From Capsicum annuum (Eukaryota > Streptophyta > Magnoliopsida > Solanales > Solanaceae), in contig NC_061117.1 of assembly GCF_002878395.1 (NCBI RefSeq), positions 226,327,034 to 226,391,033 of the forward strand: 64,000 bases of DNA, in the 5' to 3' direction. This document shows positions 37,956 through 49,555 of the stretch, in pieces. Position 1 is the stretch's first letter, and each line of letters starts with the position of its first letter. The position numbers were made by a program, and so were the translations under genes. The notes below the pieces were generated by a model. That model ran no database searches, had not been told where the DNA came from, and was given only the letters and a program-made list of their open reading frames with translations.

Positions 37956-39288
37956 GTTTCTTTTTTATGTGTTGATGGAGTTTTGAGATTTTGTTTGATG
38001 GTGATGAGAAGCTAATGGATTGAGGTATTTATAGTGGGAATTTGGTTAAGATTATGATGTGATTATACTTTGGTTATGACTTTTGATTGGTTGGTTTGGA
38101 AAGTAATGAAGGTTAAGGTGGGTAGATTGTTTGTTGATGTTAGTTTACCATCACCTAGGTGTTGTGTTAAGTTGAGCCAACTGTCAAAGTATTAGTTTCT
38201 TGTTGGACACCTATTTGTGTATGCGTGCTCTAACTTTCTTAGTTTTAAGTTGAAATTAGATGGTTGTTAAACCACCTCGTAAGTTTATTTTAGATTTCTC
38301 ATACAATTATTTTCATGAATTCAATGAAGAAGTTCAATTTGTCTCACTTTGTTGATGTCTATGACAAGTCGAAAACATACCCTCTAGATGTCTTATACTC
38401 GTCCTTTAGCCTATTCACGATGCTAAATAATGGTCTATGTGTATTTTCACATGGATAAATAATATTGAATCCTCTTTTATATTTACCCTATATTAAAAAT
38501 CACCCATTTTCACTTGCTAAAAGCTTTTAGTGAAGACGACGAAAATTTTGAGTTTTTCTCTGCTCTAAAATAACTTTGAGTGACAATTTAATTTTCAAAT
38601 TGAATTTTCTTTGATTAAGTAGACTATTATCTAAAAAAAAAAAAAAAAAAAATTTGTTTGTTTTATTTGTGTTAAAATATGAGGTTGTTTTTTCCAATTA
38701 GTTTTTCATACTAGATTTCAATTTACCGTTTCGATTTGGGATTAGATTTAAAGCATAGAAATCATATTGAAAGAAAATTATTTTGAGAATTTTTTAAAGT
38801 AACGGAGAAGGGAGAATAAATAGAAAAGAAAAGAGAGAGATGGGGCCTCGAAACTATGAAAAGAATAAAGAAAATGGTGTTTTTTTTCGATTTGTACCGT
38901 TGCAAAATGATTATGTGGTCAAATTTTTTACTCCATCATGCGCCTCCTTGGTTTGTACTCACTTTTTTATGCCAGGTGGACCACGAGGGGGCGTCGACAT
39001 ATTAAAATAACAAGTTCTGGGAAGTTTTTTATGACAACCATTAGTTTAGATGTACACTAAATAAAACCTTCCAGGTTCATGCATAATTAAAACTTCTCTT
39101 TTTTTTTGAAAAGAAAATTATAAAATTAATTATTTTTTCTTTTGAGGCTTTGAGATTTCGGGGACTAAAACAAAGGTTTATTAGCATCACCCTTGAGCCA
39201 CCCCACCCCACGCATCTTTGACAGGTAAAAAGAACATCTTTCAGAATGCCAGAGTAGAGTGCTATAACCTTATGCATCAGACTGCCAT
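37956..39288. other. intergenic region, promoter side of the PELPK-like gene
   Basis: Contains the TATA box at 38026-38033 and otherwise AT-rich sequence with poly-A runs. I see no gene, and the upper end merges into the 3' flank of the SNAPIN-like gene. Confidence 0.5.
38026..38033 (-). promoter_or_regulatory. TATA box of the PELPK-like gene
   Basis: Minus strand reads CACTATAAATACC, a strong plant TATA box, 71 bases upstream of the ATG at 37955. Confidence 0.75.
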
Positions 39289-42200
39289 TTAAACTACAAA
39301 GCTGATTGAGTTCCAAATGCTTGTTGAATCTTCTCCTGGACTGTGATCATGAACTGCCCCAAAACAACCACAGAAAGTTAATTGATTTAGAAGTTTGGCA
39401 GTGACAATAAAACTGATACAGACAACATGAAAGCAATACTGAGAGAATTTAGCTCATCCAAAGGTTTTCACATGTTGAACCTTCCAATAATATTGCACAC
39501 TTCAATAATTCAACTTGGAAATGACTGTGCAGAGCAAGCAATTGCAGCACCAAGTTCAATACATTGTATTACTCCCTCCGTCCACCAATAGTTGTCCACT
39601 ATTGACTTGACACACGGGTTGAGAAATGGTAAAAGATAGGGGTAATTATACCATATATCACCCTTTGAATGTAATAAATTTAATGCTTTGGGAAATGAAT
39701 TGGATAATGTATCGTATTTACTACTAAGGGTAAAATGGGTAAATTATCCATTGGTTTTCCAAACTTGACTAGTACTGTTGGTCGTTGGACTATCTAGTTT
39801 TAGTATAGTGGACAAGTATTGTTCGACAGAGGGAGTAATTCATTATTGCATTTTGGGAAGGTTAGAGATAACAGTGTAAGAAAATCTCTCTGATTCGCTC
39901 GAAAAAGTTTATGTTAGAGGGCTCTATCTGCGGCCTGTTTCTAGGTTTGGGTATCACTTACAACGCAAGATATGCCTCCTATTTTGGGCCCTCGTTGTCT
40001 TGTTTTACATGTTAAACTTCAGAACTTAGCCGAAATTATTGCTGTGTAGATAAGAGTGGAGTGTTTATTATTTTTCTTTATCCAGTAAGTTACGCATCTA
40101 AGAATGGGAAGTCAAGATTTGCCCCTAACGTTCTCCACAAAACAGTGGAAGCGACCTGTTCTTCCAGCTTCCATAAATTAAAAAGCCACTGGGTTATCGA
40201 CGCACAGCCATGTTTATCATGCTAGTTTCTGATGTTCTCTTGTGGTGGAAAAATGTTGTTAAGAAGTAACAGGTTCATATAGAGATCAACTAAAGCACTA
40301 GAATTGTGCGTTCTAGATTCTAATAAACGTGTAAGGGATAATTAGACATGACCCGATGAACCTCAATTACCTTTGAGCATCAAAAGGCGAGGAAATAGAT
40401 CATAAATCAACCTCCTATACTAATTGTCTCCTAATGTTGTCACGCATGCATATCCGAAGGGAGGAAACTATATGTTCATCGAACACCAGAAACAGCAACA
40501 GCATTACCTCTTCAATGAAGATTTATGGTTCTCATGGTCTCTCCCACCATCCCCTGTGGACTTCTCTGCAAAAGAGATATAACAAGGTATTTGTGGATGA
40601 GAATCTCCGGCCAACTCAGCTAAATGCGCAATGGAAAAGCAGATACTCTAATTGATGTTGTAATTAAGCTAGTTTGATTCAAACTACGTTACTCTTAAAA
40701 CCCTGAAATGTCTTTAGCACACCATGACATATTTCCCCTGTTGTCTTAGACAACCCATAAACAGAGAAATAGATAGAACCGGGACGTGTTTCCTATTTGT
40801 AAAATATGCCCGAAATAGAAGTCAATTGTTCAGTTTGTCCATCATAAACTGGATCACGACAAGATTTTGGGACAGACGGAGTAATTTCCACATCACAAGA
40901 AAATGTTCCACTGTTTTTGCTGGTTAGTTCCCTAAATAGATCAGTACCAGTTACACATATAATATACCACAGATGTCTCAAACCGTACACGGGACAACTA
41001 ATATCCATACACTTCTTGAAATATCAGAAAACCACATCAATTATACAATATCATACATACATGCCTACCAAAGATACAATAAGACCCGCACTATATACAC
41101 AGGGAATGTTCAAACCGTGGTCAATCCAGACCACTTCAATAATGCAACATCATGCATCCCGTGCATAACCGCAACTAGATGCCAATGAAGAAGAAGAAAA
41201 ACCAATATCATAAACTCCAAGATCATTGTAGTGAAATCCACCAAGTGCATAACCCTCCAGATATACCACTTTTTCATTTCTAAAGTTTATACTCAAATTA
41301 TAAACTTCATTTTTTTGTCAAATTAACTTTTCAACCACTTAATAATTTTTTTTATAACCGATAAATCCCCAAATTCTAATAGTACATGGTTCAAATCTGT
41401 GGATCTATAAATCAAATTACCATTTTAAACTTTGTGCAATCAAACACGTCATTTAAAATGAAAAGTAGGAAACATTTTTTTTCCATAGCTAGAATGGATA
41501 TATGTTTCCTTAAAAACTCCGGTAACCCCATGGAAAAATTAAATTTCCGAGATAAGTTGTGGAATTACTGCTCCACAGAACTTTTATGTCCAATGGATCA
41601 GACATAATACCAAATTTATGTACTTACACCTATTTACCAAGATAAATCGTGTACTATTTGAAAGATTACACAAGAAGCATTCATGTCAGAGTGCAAAGTA
41701 TGAAACGAGATAAAACATAAGAGACTAATACAACCTATCCAAAATGCCATGAAAACGCTTGACATAAGATATATCAAGAAAAAAAAAAGTGTACCATGTA
41801 TCAAGCCAGCAGTTAATGTGCGGTCGATATTATCAAGACGCCTCTGTATAGACTTCAAAAGAGAGTTCAGTGATGTAACTCTTTTCCTAACACTAGAAAT
41901 TCTGGCAGCATGCTGCATGATAAAAGGCGATGGAGCATCTTCCAGCAGCTTGTCAAGCTCTGCAGGTAGAAGCAGGACCATCAAAGAACAAGAAAAGCAA
42001 TCACAAAAAAGTCAAATAAAAACAGTATCTTTGTTTAGAACACCACATTTAGCAACCTGAATCTCTGTTCCTAATAGCCCTTTTAATATAGAACAATGCT
42101 TTCCTTGCATCTATATGGCATGTAATAGTTAGCGAACCCACATCCAAATAGATTAGTATTGATGAATCATGAAACTTCTGGGGGCTTGAATAGATGCAGA

Positions 42201-45200
42201 TGAAGTTCTACTCTGTCTGATCACTCTTTCCTTTTACTCTTCGCCGAATTTCTCTATCCTATGGCTCTCAGAGACATCACCCTCCTCTGGAGAAATCATT
42301 TAGGATCTATATTCATTTTAGTATTCTCCATGGGTATCAAACCATTCATCAAATGGTAGATAGAACTGAATCTTTCCAAAAATAGTAACACTGGAAATGA
42401 ACTATCTGGTCGAAATAAGTCCTCCGAAGAAAAGTTCCTACAGAGCAATGAAGGGGTGGATGAAAGTGTAAGAAGCACTGCCAAGGAAAATCTATCAACT
42501 GTTTCAAGCAATCATGTGTTTGCACCCGGATTTAAGCATCGGCTAAATGAACATCGTGTAGTAACTAGTAAGAATAGCAGTTATGGACCCTATAGACCAT
42601 CCCCATGGAGGTGGTGGGAGAGTCCCCTATACAAATAGTAATATATTTTTTGATTGATTGAGGTGCTCACCTCCCTTAGAAGTGGAACCCATTGAGGGGG
42701 AGTTCAGTCCAGCAAGGGGGAGTGGTCAAAAGGAGCAGACAGTAAATCTTTATCGCATTCATCTTATGCCCCAGCTTTCTAATTAGCTTATTACTTGCTC
42801 TTCTCTACTTCTTGTATCAAATAACAAACAGCTAAGAGCATTAAAACTTTATTACTAGTCTCTAAACCTTGTCATCTCTGAATTGTTGCAAAGCCAAATT
42901 ACAGTGCAGTATCCTCGTATAAAAGACGACTTAACACATTCAAATAAATTAAGCCAAAATTACAGAGAGGTTTTCCAGGAAACTCTTTCAGATATCTACT
43001 CTATTTGGTATAATACATAAATATGACTCTAAACTTGATACCAAATTATAACTTTGACCTTAAACTTTGATAGTGCACAAATAAAACATTTAACTATTCA
43101 AAATCTGAACAAATATGACCTCTGATTTTGCAACCTCCATGCGTGAGTTTCACTCGCGCCTACGTGGAAAGCTCATCCAATCACACGGTGTCACGTCGTT
43201 AAAAGGGCTGACTTGGAGGGAGGTCATATTTGTGCAGTTTTGAATAGTTAAATGTCATATTTGTACACTGTCAAAGTTTTTTTTTTGTGTTAAAACGACG
43301 TCGTTTTAATTATTATTACTAAAAATTACACAAATACACAACTTATGTTTCCAATATTACAAAAAAATCTCAACTCCCTAAACATATTACAAAAATCCCA
43401 ACATATACATAGAATGCTATGTATATGTCGGCTATGTTATGTATATTAATAGGGAGAGAGAGTAAAGTAATAAAAAAAGTGGGAGAGAGTGTAATTACTT
43501 ACAAAAAGGTTGGTATTTATTATTATTATTATTATTTTATTTATTTCTATAGCAGCAAAACCTAGCTTTTTTATTAAAAAAAAAAAAGCCACCAGAAGGG
43601 ATTGAACCCGCTCAGTAGGCTGAAGAAAGCGCCCAAGAAGAGCAAATAATACCACTGGACTATCTAAGTGCCTTGTTTCATGTGGTTCAACATTAATATA
43701 CGTACATAAATATAGATTTTCTACCTTATATATACAAAATAATCTTTTTACCGAGGGGGTTCGGGTGAACCCCATGACAACCACGTAGGTTCGCTCCTGC
43801 GTTAATTTAATAACGTTTTGATAACGTTAATTTAATACTAACATTTTAATAACGTTAATTTGATAACATTAATTTAATATACTACTACTATCCTTAATAA
43901 CGTTTTATTAAAACTATAATCTTTTTATTATTAGTATAATCTTTAATTTAATATTTAAATTATATTGTATAACATAAATTCGCCCTTTGCTTTATAATAT
44001 ATATACATACCCGCGCGGTTTTTTCGTATGAGGCTAACCCACCTAATTAATAAATTTTCAATATTGCTCTTTTTCCGCAATGACAAAAGAAATTAGATGC
44101 CATTTTCATCTTTGAGCCGAAAATAATAAAAAAATAATAGTGAATAGTCATTTAAAGGTCATATTTGTGCAGTTTTGAATAGTTAAAGGTCATATTTGTG
44201 CACTGTCAAAGTTTAAGGTCAAAGTTATAAATTTGGTGTCAAGTTTAGGGTCATATTTATGTATTATGCCCTTAGATTTTAAGCTGGACGCGCCCAGTTT
44301 TGCGTGTTGAACACGCGTTTTGCCACGTAGGATCGGAGGTCATATTTGTACAGTTTTAAATAGTTAAAGGTCATATTTGTGTACTGTCAAAGTTTAAGGT
44401 CAAAGTTATAATTTGGTGTCAAGTTTAGGGTCATACTTATGTATTATGCCACTCTATTTTCTACTTCTGGAATGATAAGGACCAACCCATGAAATAGTAG
44501 AATCATTGAAAGACCTACAAATTATTAATGCAGTTGATGTCGATAAATGGAGAGAAGAGTCTATTTTCATGTCACCGAGAAATCGATGGGTACTAATAAA
44601 ACTTAAAGAAACACAGTTTTACATCCATTTTTCAACTGCAATTGCACGTCGTCACTAATAATCAGGTGTAAAGAAGAACGGGCGACATGTCTGCTTTACA
44701 TAGAGAACACAAAAGTCTCACTTTACATACCAAAGGGAGGGGAAGGAGCTAAAAAATTATTTCGAGATACCTATTTTTTTTATTTTTTTCTTCAAAAAAA
44801 GAGTAAGTTCAAAATTATTTCAAGATCTCTTAAAAACTTTTTTTTTCACACACTGAAATATAGTCCACTACTTTTCAAAATGTATACGATAATATTGACC
44901 TTCTCCCAAGCAACAATGCCATTAGACTTCCGTTAACATCTACGAAAACAAAGTGTATTTGTTTTACTTCTCTTTTTGAAGCTTCAAGGTTCAACGAGAC
45001 CTATCATCTAGCAACAGCAAAAAAGAAGAAGTTGTGTGAAAACATCTATTGGACAACTTGCTACAATGCAAGTAAGGTTTAGGTAGGCACGACGGATAGA
45101 GTCGACTGGCCAGCCTAGTGCAGTAGTGTTTTGTTTCTTTTGCCTTGTTTCTTTCTTGATCTGTAAAGCTTACTTGGTAATAAATTAAAGTTTATTTACC

Positions 45201-46425
45201 AAAAAAATACTTGCCACAATGCACAACCACACCTGTTTAGGTAAGAGACTGCATATTATATTGCAGCTGGATGGTTACTCTTATGGCTCAACCATTCTGC
45301 TGGAACACCTACCACCCTAGAAAGTTGGTGTGGAAACATCTTATGCTCATCTCGATCAATCCATTGAACAGCTTGCTACAATGCAAGTAAGGTTCAGGTA
45401 GGCACGAAGGGTTGGGTCAACTGGCCATCCTAGTGCAGTAGTGTTTTGTTTCTTTTGCCTTGTTTCTCTCTTGATCTGTAAAGCAAGCTTTGTAATATAT
45501 AAAAGTTTATTTACCAAAAAAACAAAAAGTTGCTACAATGCACAACCACACCTATTTAAGTAATAGCCTGCATATCATGTTGCAGCTGGATTGTTACTCC
45601 TATGGCTCAACCATTCTGTTGGAACACCCACCACCCTAAAAAATTGGCGTGAAAACAACTTGTGCTCATCTCGATCAATCCACTGAACAACTTGCTACAA
45701 CGCAAGTAAGGTTTAGGTATGCATGAAGGGTTGGGTCGACTGGCCAGCCTAGTGCAGTAGTGTATTGTTTCTTTTACCTTGTCTCTTCCTTGATCTGTAA
45801 AGCTTACTTGGTGCTAATAAAAGCTTATTTACCCCCACCCTCCATCCCCCCCCCCCCCCCAAAAAAAAAAAACGACACTTGCTACAATGCACAACCACAC
45901 CTGTTTAGATAAGCCTGCATATCAGATTGCAGTTAGATTGTTACTCCTATGGCTCAACCATTCTGTTGGAACACCTACCACCCTAGAAAATTGCATATCA
46001 TAATAGAGTAATTTTGTTTGCAAAGCTTCCTACTTAATACTATTCAATAACAATTGGTGACAAAAATGAAATATTTTCAGCTTAATAATAAACAGTAAAT
46101 GAATCCCTAAACTCCAATTAAACATAACATAAAAAATGAATATCAAAATTAAGTCTAATGAAAACAATTAGAATAAGGTGATTGGAATTGTACCTCCAGT
46201 GAGACGATCGAGAGTAGAAGACAGATGATCTTGACTACGAGAGGTGGCACCAGCGCTGTTATCAAATTCATGAATTATTGAAGATATTATTGTGGAAAGT
46301 CCCTTCGCTAACGGAGAATTTGAAGTGTCGTTGTCAACGCCGACGCAACCGGCGGCGTTGCTGGTGGTTGAGTCATGCTCCGCGGTGTCGCACGGTGGTG
46401 GTTTTTCTCCGGCTTCCTTCGACAT
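39289..46425 (-). CDS. SNAPIN-like BLOC-1/BORC subunit, 3 exons
   Basis: Small coiled-coil protein resembling SNAPIN, a subunit of the BLOC-1/BORC complexes that act in endosome-to-lysosome/vacuole traffic. Exon 1 is 46194-46425 (ATG at 46425) and exon 2 is 41795-41959, joined in phase (G|AG). The alignable core is LAKGLSTIISSIIHEFDNSA (exon 1) through ISSVRKRVTSLNSLLKSIQR and RLDNIDRTL (exon 2), which matches the animal SNAPIN layout: N-terminal hydrophobic helix, then Arg-rich helix. The last exon is less certain. Two AG acceptors 13 bases apart (exon starting 39353 or 39340) both stay open with the same donor. They give C-termini VHDHSPGEDSTSIWNSISFV... (153 aa, stop 39289-39291) or VQEKIQQAFGTQSAL (147 aa, stop 39294-39296). 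A TATA-like TATAAAAAG is at 46456-46464. Introns are large (4.2 and 2.4 kb) and loaded with repeats. Confidence 0.72.
39572..39835. mobile_element. Stowaway MITE in intron 2 of the SNAPIN-like gene
   Basis: Left end CTCCCTCCGTCCACCAATAG, right end the inverse (GTTCGACAGAGGGAG), flanked by TA at 39570-39571 and 39836-39837. 264 bp. Confidence 0.8.
43007..44450. mobile_element. non-autonomous Mutator-like element (MULE) with 9-bp TSD
   Basis: The left end GGTATAATACATAAATATGA is inverse to the right end (minus: GGCATAATACATAAGTATGA). Terminal inverted repeats extend over about 120 bp, and the right one exists in two tandem copies (about 44155-44275 and 44335-44450). A perfect 9-bp direct repeat ACTCTATTT flanks the element (42998-43006, 44451-44459), the size made by Mutator transposases. 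1444 bp long, no transposase open frame, located in intron 1 of the SNAPIN-like gene. Its interior contains a reverse tRNA-like SINE segment. Confidence 0.85.
43560..43800 (-). mobile_element. tRNA-like SINE segment inside the MULE
   Basis: On the minus strand it contains TAGTCCAGTGG, a match to the Pol III A box, and 45-50 bases later GGTTCAATCC, a B box. It ends in a T-rich run (poly-A on plus at 43577-43587). Upstream lies GGGGTTCACCCGAACCCC, a near-palindrome found in Solanaceae repeats. It does not fold as a true tRNA: the acceptor arms do not pair. Confidence 0.45.
45030..45987. repeat. three-copy tandem repeat, unit about 315-319 bp
   Basis: The marker CTACAATGCAAGTAAGG recurs at 45061, 45376 and 45695 (periods 315 and 319). 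Each unit also has GACTGGCCAGCCTAGTGCAG, 'cttgatctgtaaagcttact', 'gcacaaccacacctgttta' and 'ctcaaccattctgctggaac' in order. The first copy is shortened at its start. The third has a C-run/A-run insertion near 45846-45872. Lies in intron 1 of the SNAPIN-like gene; no coding. Confidence 0.9.
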
Positions 46426-47412
46426 TTTCCGGTAATCGTCAGCTGGAATGCTCAGCTTTTTATACTCCTCCTCTAGTGGGTATATATCTTTTTCTTTTTT
46501 GACATTTTGGATTGGAAAAAGAAAAAGTTAAAATGCCTCTTAATTATAGTTATTCTTTCTAATTGAAGTTAATCCTACATACAAATAAAAGTATGTCTTT
46601 GTTATTAGAAATAATTACTTTATTGATGAATGTTTGAGTACAACTTCAAGTATTCCCTTGTTCTTGTTTTCATGTTGCTCGTCTTGATTTAAAGGGCAAA
46701 ATGTATTTTATTAAATAAAAGATAATGTAGACGTTCTCGAAATATATATGATATTCAAGAAAGTCGGATAGTATTTCGAGTGAGTCTTTTCTTTTTCATT
46801 CATGAAGTACTTGGTTAGGTTGTCATCTAGATCTCAATCGAAGCGATTTCAAATTTCGATGTCATTCTTTCATTATTATGATACTTATAGTTGATTTAAT
46901 ATACCCATGTTTAGAACCTCAATTGTGATGGTTCTTCAAGACTTATTTTCACTCTTGCATTCGCTTTTGGCTAAAGCAATCGATTCTCCAACTCTTAAAT
47001 AATATGACATGTTCCTTCAATGTTTAGCAGGAAAAATAAATACGTAGTTCATTTAGCGTGAACAAACATATAGAAAATTTACTCCTTAATGGATGGAAAA
47101 AAAAAAAAGAGAGAAGTTTGATTCTAAATATTTTCCCATGGTTAGTAAACTAATTATATTTGCATTGACAATCAATGAAAAGAATTATTTTTCATTTTAA
47201 ACGAATATTTTAATTGTAAAAAAACATTTTAGTAAGTATAGCATTTATTTGAAAAAAAAAAAAGGAAAATAGAAAAACGAAGTGTAAATTACTAGAATCT
47301 CCCTGGTTGGAGCTAGGGTTAAGTTTACCTCCCTATAAATAGAAGAAGAGGCCACATTTGCATTGTGAAAGCGGCATAAAGAGAGAGCGCCGACGGCGAA
47401 ATCTGAGCAAGC
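46426..47412. other. divergent promoter region between SNAPIN-like gene and RPL41
   Basis: The two genes are head to head, about 990 bases apart. The RPL41 side has a TATA box and telo-box; the SNAPIN side has a TATA-like motif. The middle is AT-rich with no other gene. Confidence 0.65.
47322..47341 (+). promoter_or_regulatory. telo-box and TATA box of RPL41
   Basis: CTAGGGTTAAG (telo-box core AACCCTA on the minus strand) at 47322-47332 is followed by TATAAATA at 47334-47341. The ATG at 47413 is 72 bases further on. Telo-boxes next to the start site are characteristic of plant ribosomal protein genes. Confidence 0.7.
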
Positions 47413-49555
47413 ATGAGGGCCAAGGTTTGTTTTCTGATCCCAAACTATTCATTTTCGCGTTGCTTTTTATGTTTTTTTCAGCTCGATATTGAAAATTTTA
47501 CAATTGTTATTTGCTAGTAATGATATGATTTGTGATTGTTACTATGGACTAAAGGATCTATTGGCTATTATTTTGGTTAGGTTGAATTTAATCTTATGAA
47601 GTCGATATCTGTGAATCGCATGCATGTATGTTGAGGTTTAGCATACTAATATGGCAGCAACTACAACAACATAGCCGGTATATTCCCAAAAAGTTGGGGT
47701 CTGGAGCGTATAGTATGTTATAGTAAACCATGAATCTGGGAATACATCAACAACAACATCAGACCGAGTATATTCCCACAAAGTGAGGTCTAGGGAGTAG
47801 AGAGTCTGTTTCCGATAGACCCTCGGCTAAAGATAGAGAATAGTATACCAAGGTCGTAATGAGACATGAAATAGGCTGTATATCATAACAGAAATAATAG
47901 ATAAAAAAAATAAGAACACTAAGTCTCAGAGAAACGGGAAATAAGAGAAATGCGAACAATACGGAATATGAAATAAGAACAATCTGGGAATACATGCACT
48001 AGGGAATTTGTCTATAGTTGATTCTAGAGTTAAATAGTCTATAATATGCTTGGAGAGAAAAAATTGTTAGGGTCAACAAGTTTTGGTATGTAAAAGACTG
48101 AAGTGAGTCCAAGTCTTGATTTTTGTTTGGCTGTTTTGGTTGTTGCGGTGAGCTAAGTTGCTCGGACTCTCCAAAAATGTTGCCGCATCCGTGTCGGATC
48201 CTTCGAAAATACACCATTTTTGGAGGATCCGACACGCACCCATAGACATATTTGAAGAGTCCGATCAACTTAGGTGTTGAGTGGGTCTATCGGAAACAGC
48301 CGCTCTACTTTGTTTTGAGGTAGTGGTAAGGATTATGTACACTTTACCCTCCCTAGACCCCACTTTGTGGTTATACACCGGGTATGTTGTTGTTTTGGTT
48401 GTTGTGAAGTTTGGTTGACCTCGTAAGATGGCATAAATGAAGCATTCCACGTATGGAAAGAGAAGAGTCAGTCTGATTGGGTTAACTAGAGCTTAGATAA
48501 AGCGATAGGCAGAACATAGAGAATTAGTTTGTTTGAGATATTTGTGGCTGAATAGCCAATAGTATCAAGTCAAAATTTGTGGCTCAATAGCCCATAATAT
48601 TAGATTTAGTATTATTTTGTAAATCGTAACCCAAGTACGACAACTATAGAAACATCAAGTAAATCTTTTTAGGTAAAACCATGAACCTAATTGATACATA
48701 GACATTTAAATATCGTAAAGAATTCATAGGATGTTATTGAGCTGGTGTCATTAAGAACCTGTATATAAATTAGGAGGGCATGTGACTTTGCTAGGCATTT
48801 GGATCATATAACTTGAGGATAACTAGCGTGTCAATCTTGGGGATTTATAATACATGATTCATGGTGATTGTAGTGTTTGGAGATTATCCATGATGATAGA
48901 CCTCTTTAGAGGAATGAACTACAAACCATATCAAGGTAAGAGAAACATATTGTATGAGAGACTCGTTTAGGAAGTCCCTTTTTGGGAGGTTTAGCCTTAC
49001 ATTCTTGGATTCAGACTTCTAACATACAAATACAATCAATTACTCCTTCACAGATTTAATCTACAACAATAGTGATATAGGGACTCATGTTAGCGACCAA
49101 ACATCCTCTTTTCTCCTAGCTTACACGAACCTCCTCTGAGGGACCACCAACAACCAAAACAGCCCCCTATATATACACAATCCTCCTCAATTCATCTCTT
49201 ACAAGTATTTGTTGGCCTTTATTTTAAGGAGAATTTGCTGGGTTTTTATGTGCCCCGGAACGGAACACATGTTTTTTTTTTGATATAGCTGTTTTGAAAA
49301 ATGTGGCGTAAGAGGTTCAGAGGAGAGAACTGAGACAATGTGACATGCATTTTTAGCCTCTCCAAAACTCTCTTGGCACCAACATCACGCCATCAACTTG
49401 TTTTGTGAACAAAAGGGAGATAGCTAAGATTTGTTTTCTTGTACCATGGTAATTGCAACAGCCTCTAATGTTTTTTCTTTCAAATGCAGTGGAAGAAGAA
49501 GCGTATGAGGAGACTGAAGAGGAAGCGCCGAAAGATGAGACAGAGATCTAAGTAG
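47413..49555 (+). CDS. RPL41: 60S ribosomal protein L41 (eL41), 25 aa, 2 exons
   Basis: Smallest eukaryotic ribosomal protein; sits at the interface of the two subunits. Exon 1 is 47413-47424 (MRAK) and exon 2 is 49490-49555 ([20 protein letters not shown], then K and stop TAG). The product is identical to the near-universal eL41 sequence as I know it. The intron (47425-49489, 2065 bp) starts GTTTGT and ends TGCAG. It holds two reverse Au-like SINE pieces, a forward one and a foldback MITE. The very short coding exons make the gene invisible to length-based gene finding. The frame at 49424-49674 on the minus strand is antisense noise. Confidence 0.95.
47655..47832 (-). mobile_element. two reverse Au-like SINE fragments in RPL41 intron
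   Basis: Two adjacent tails, CAACTACAACAACATAGCCG (about 47659) and 'caacaacaacatcagaccga' (about 47748). Both are followed by the minus-strand CCCC/ACCTCACTTTGTGGGA type block. The second continues to TCTATCGGAAACAGACTC (ending about 47822). They look like two partial copies, or one copy with a duplicated tail. Confidence 0.6.
48153..48273. mobile_element. short foldback MITE in RPL41 intron
   Basis: Left end CTAAGTTGCTCGGACTCT, right end AGAGTCCGATCAACTTAG, inverse with one mismatch. The inner arms GTGTCGGATCC and GGATCCGACACG also pair. 121 bp, a family frequent in Solanaceae DNA. Confidence 0.75.
48282..48405 (+). mobile_element. Au-like SINE, 3' part, in RPL41 intron
   Basis: GGGTCTATCGGAAACAGCCG, 'gaggtagtggtaagg', 'accctccctagaccccactt', 'accgggtatgttgttgtttt'. 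These are the complete 3' blocks, immediately after the foldback MITE. Confidence 0.8.

Noticed and set aside
37669..37986. 105-residue plus-strand frame rich in Gly and Ile
   Set aside because: Antisense of the PELPK-like gene; the repeat is an artefact of Pro codons read backward.
41749..42060. 103-residue plus-strand frame
   Set aside because: Antisense to SNAPIN-like exon 2.
43446..43784. 112-residue minus-strand frame
   Set aside because: Lies inside the MULE and SINE segment; its composition is repeat-derived.
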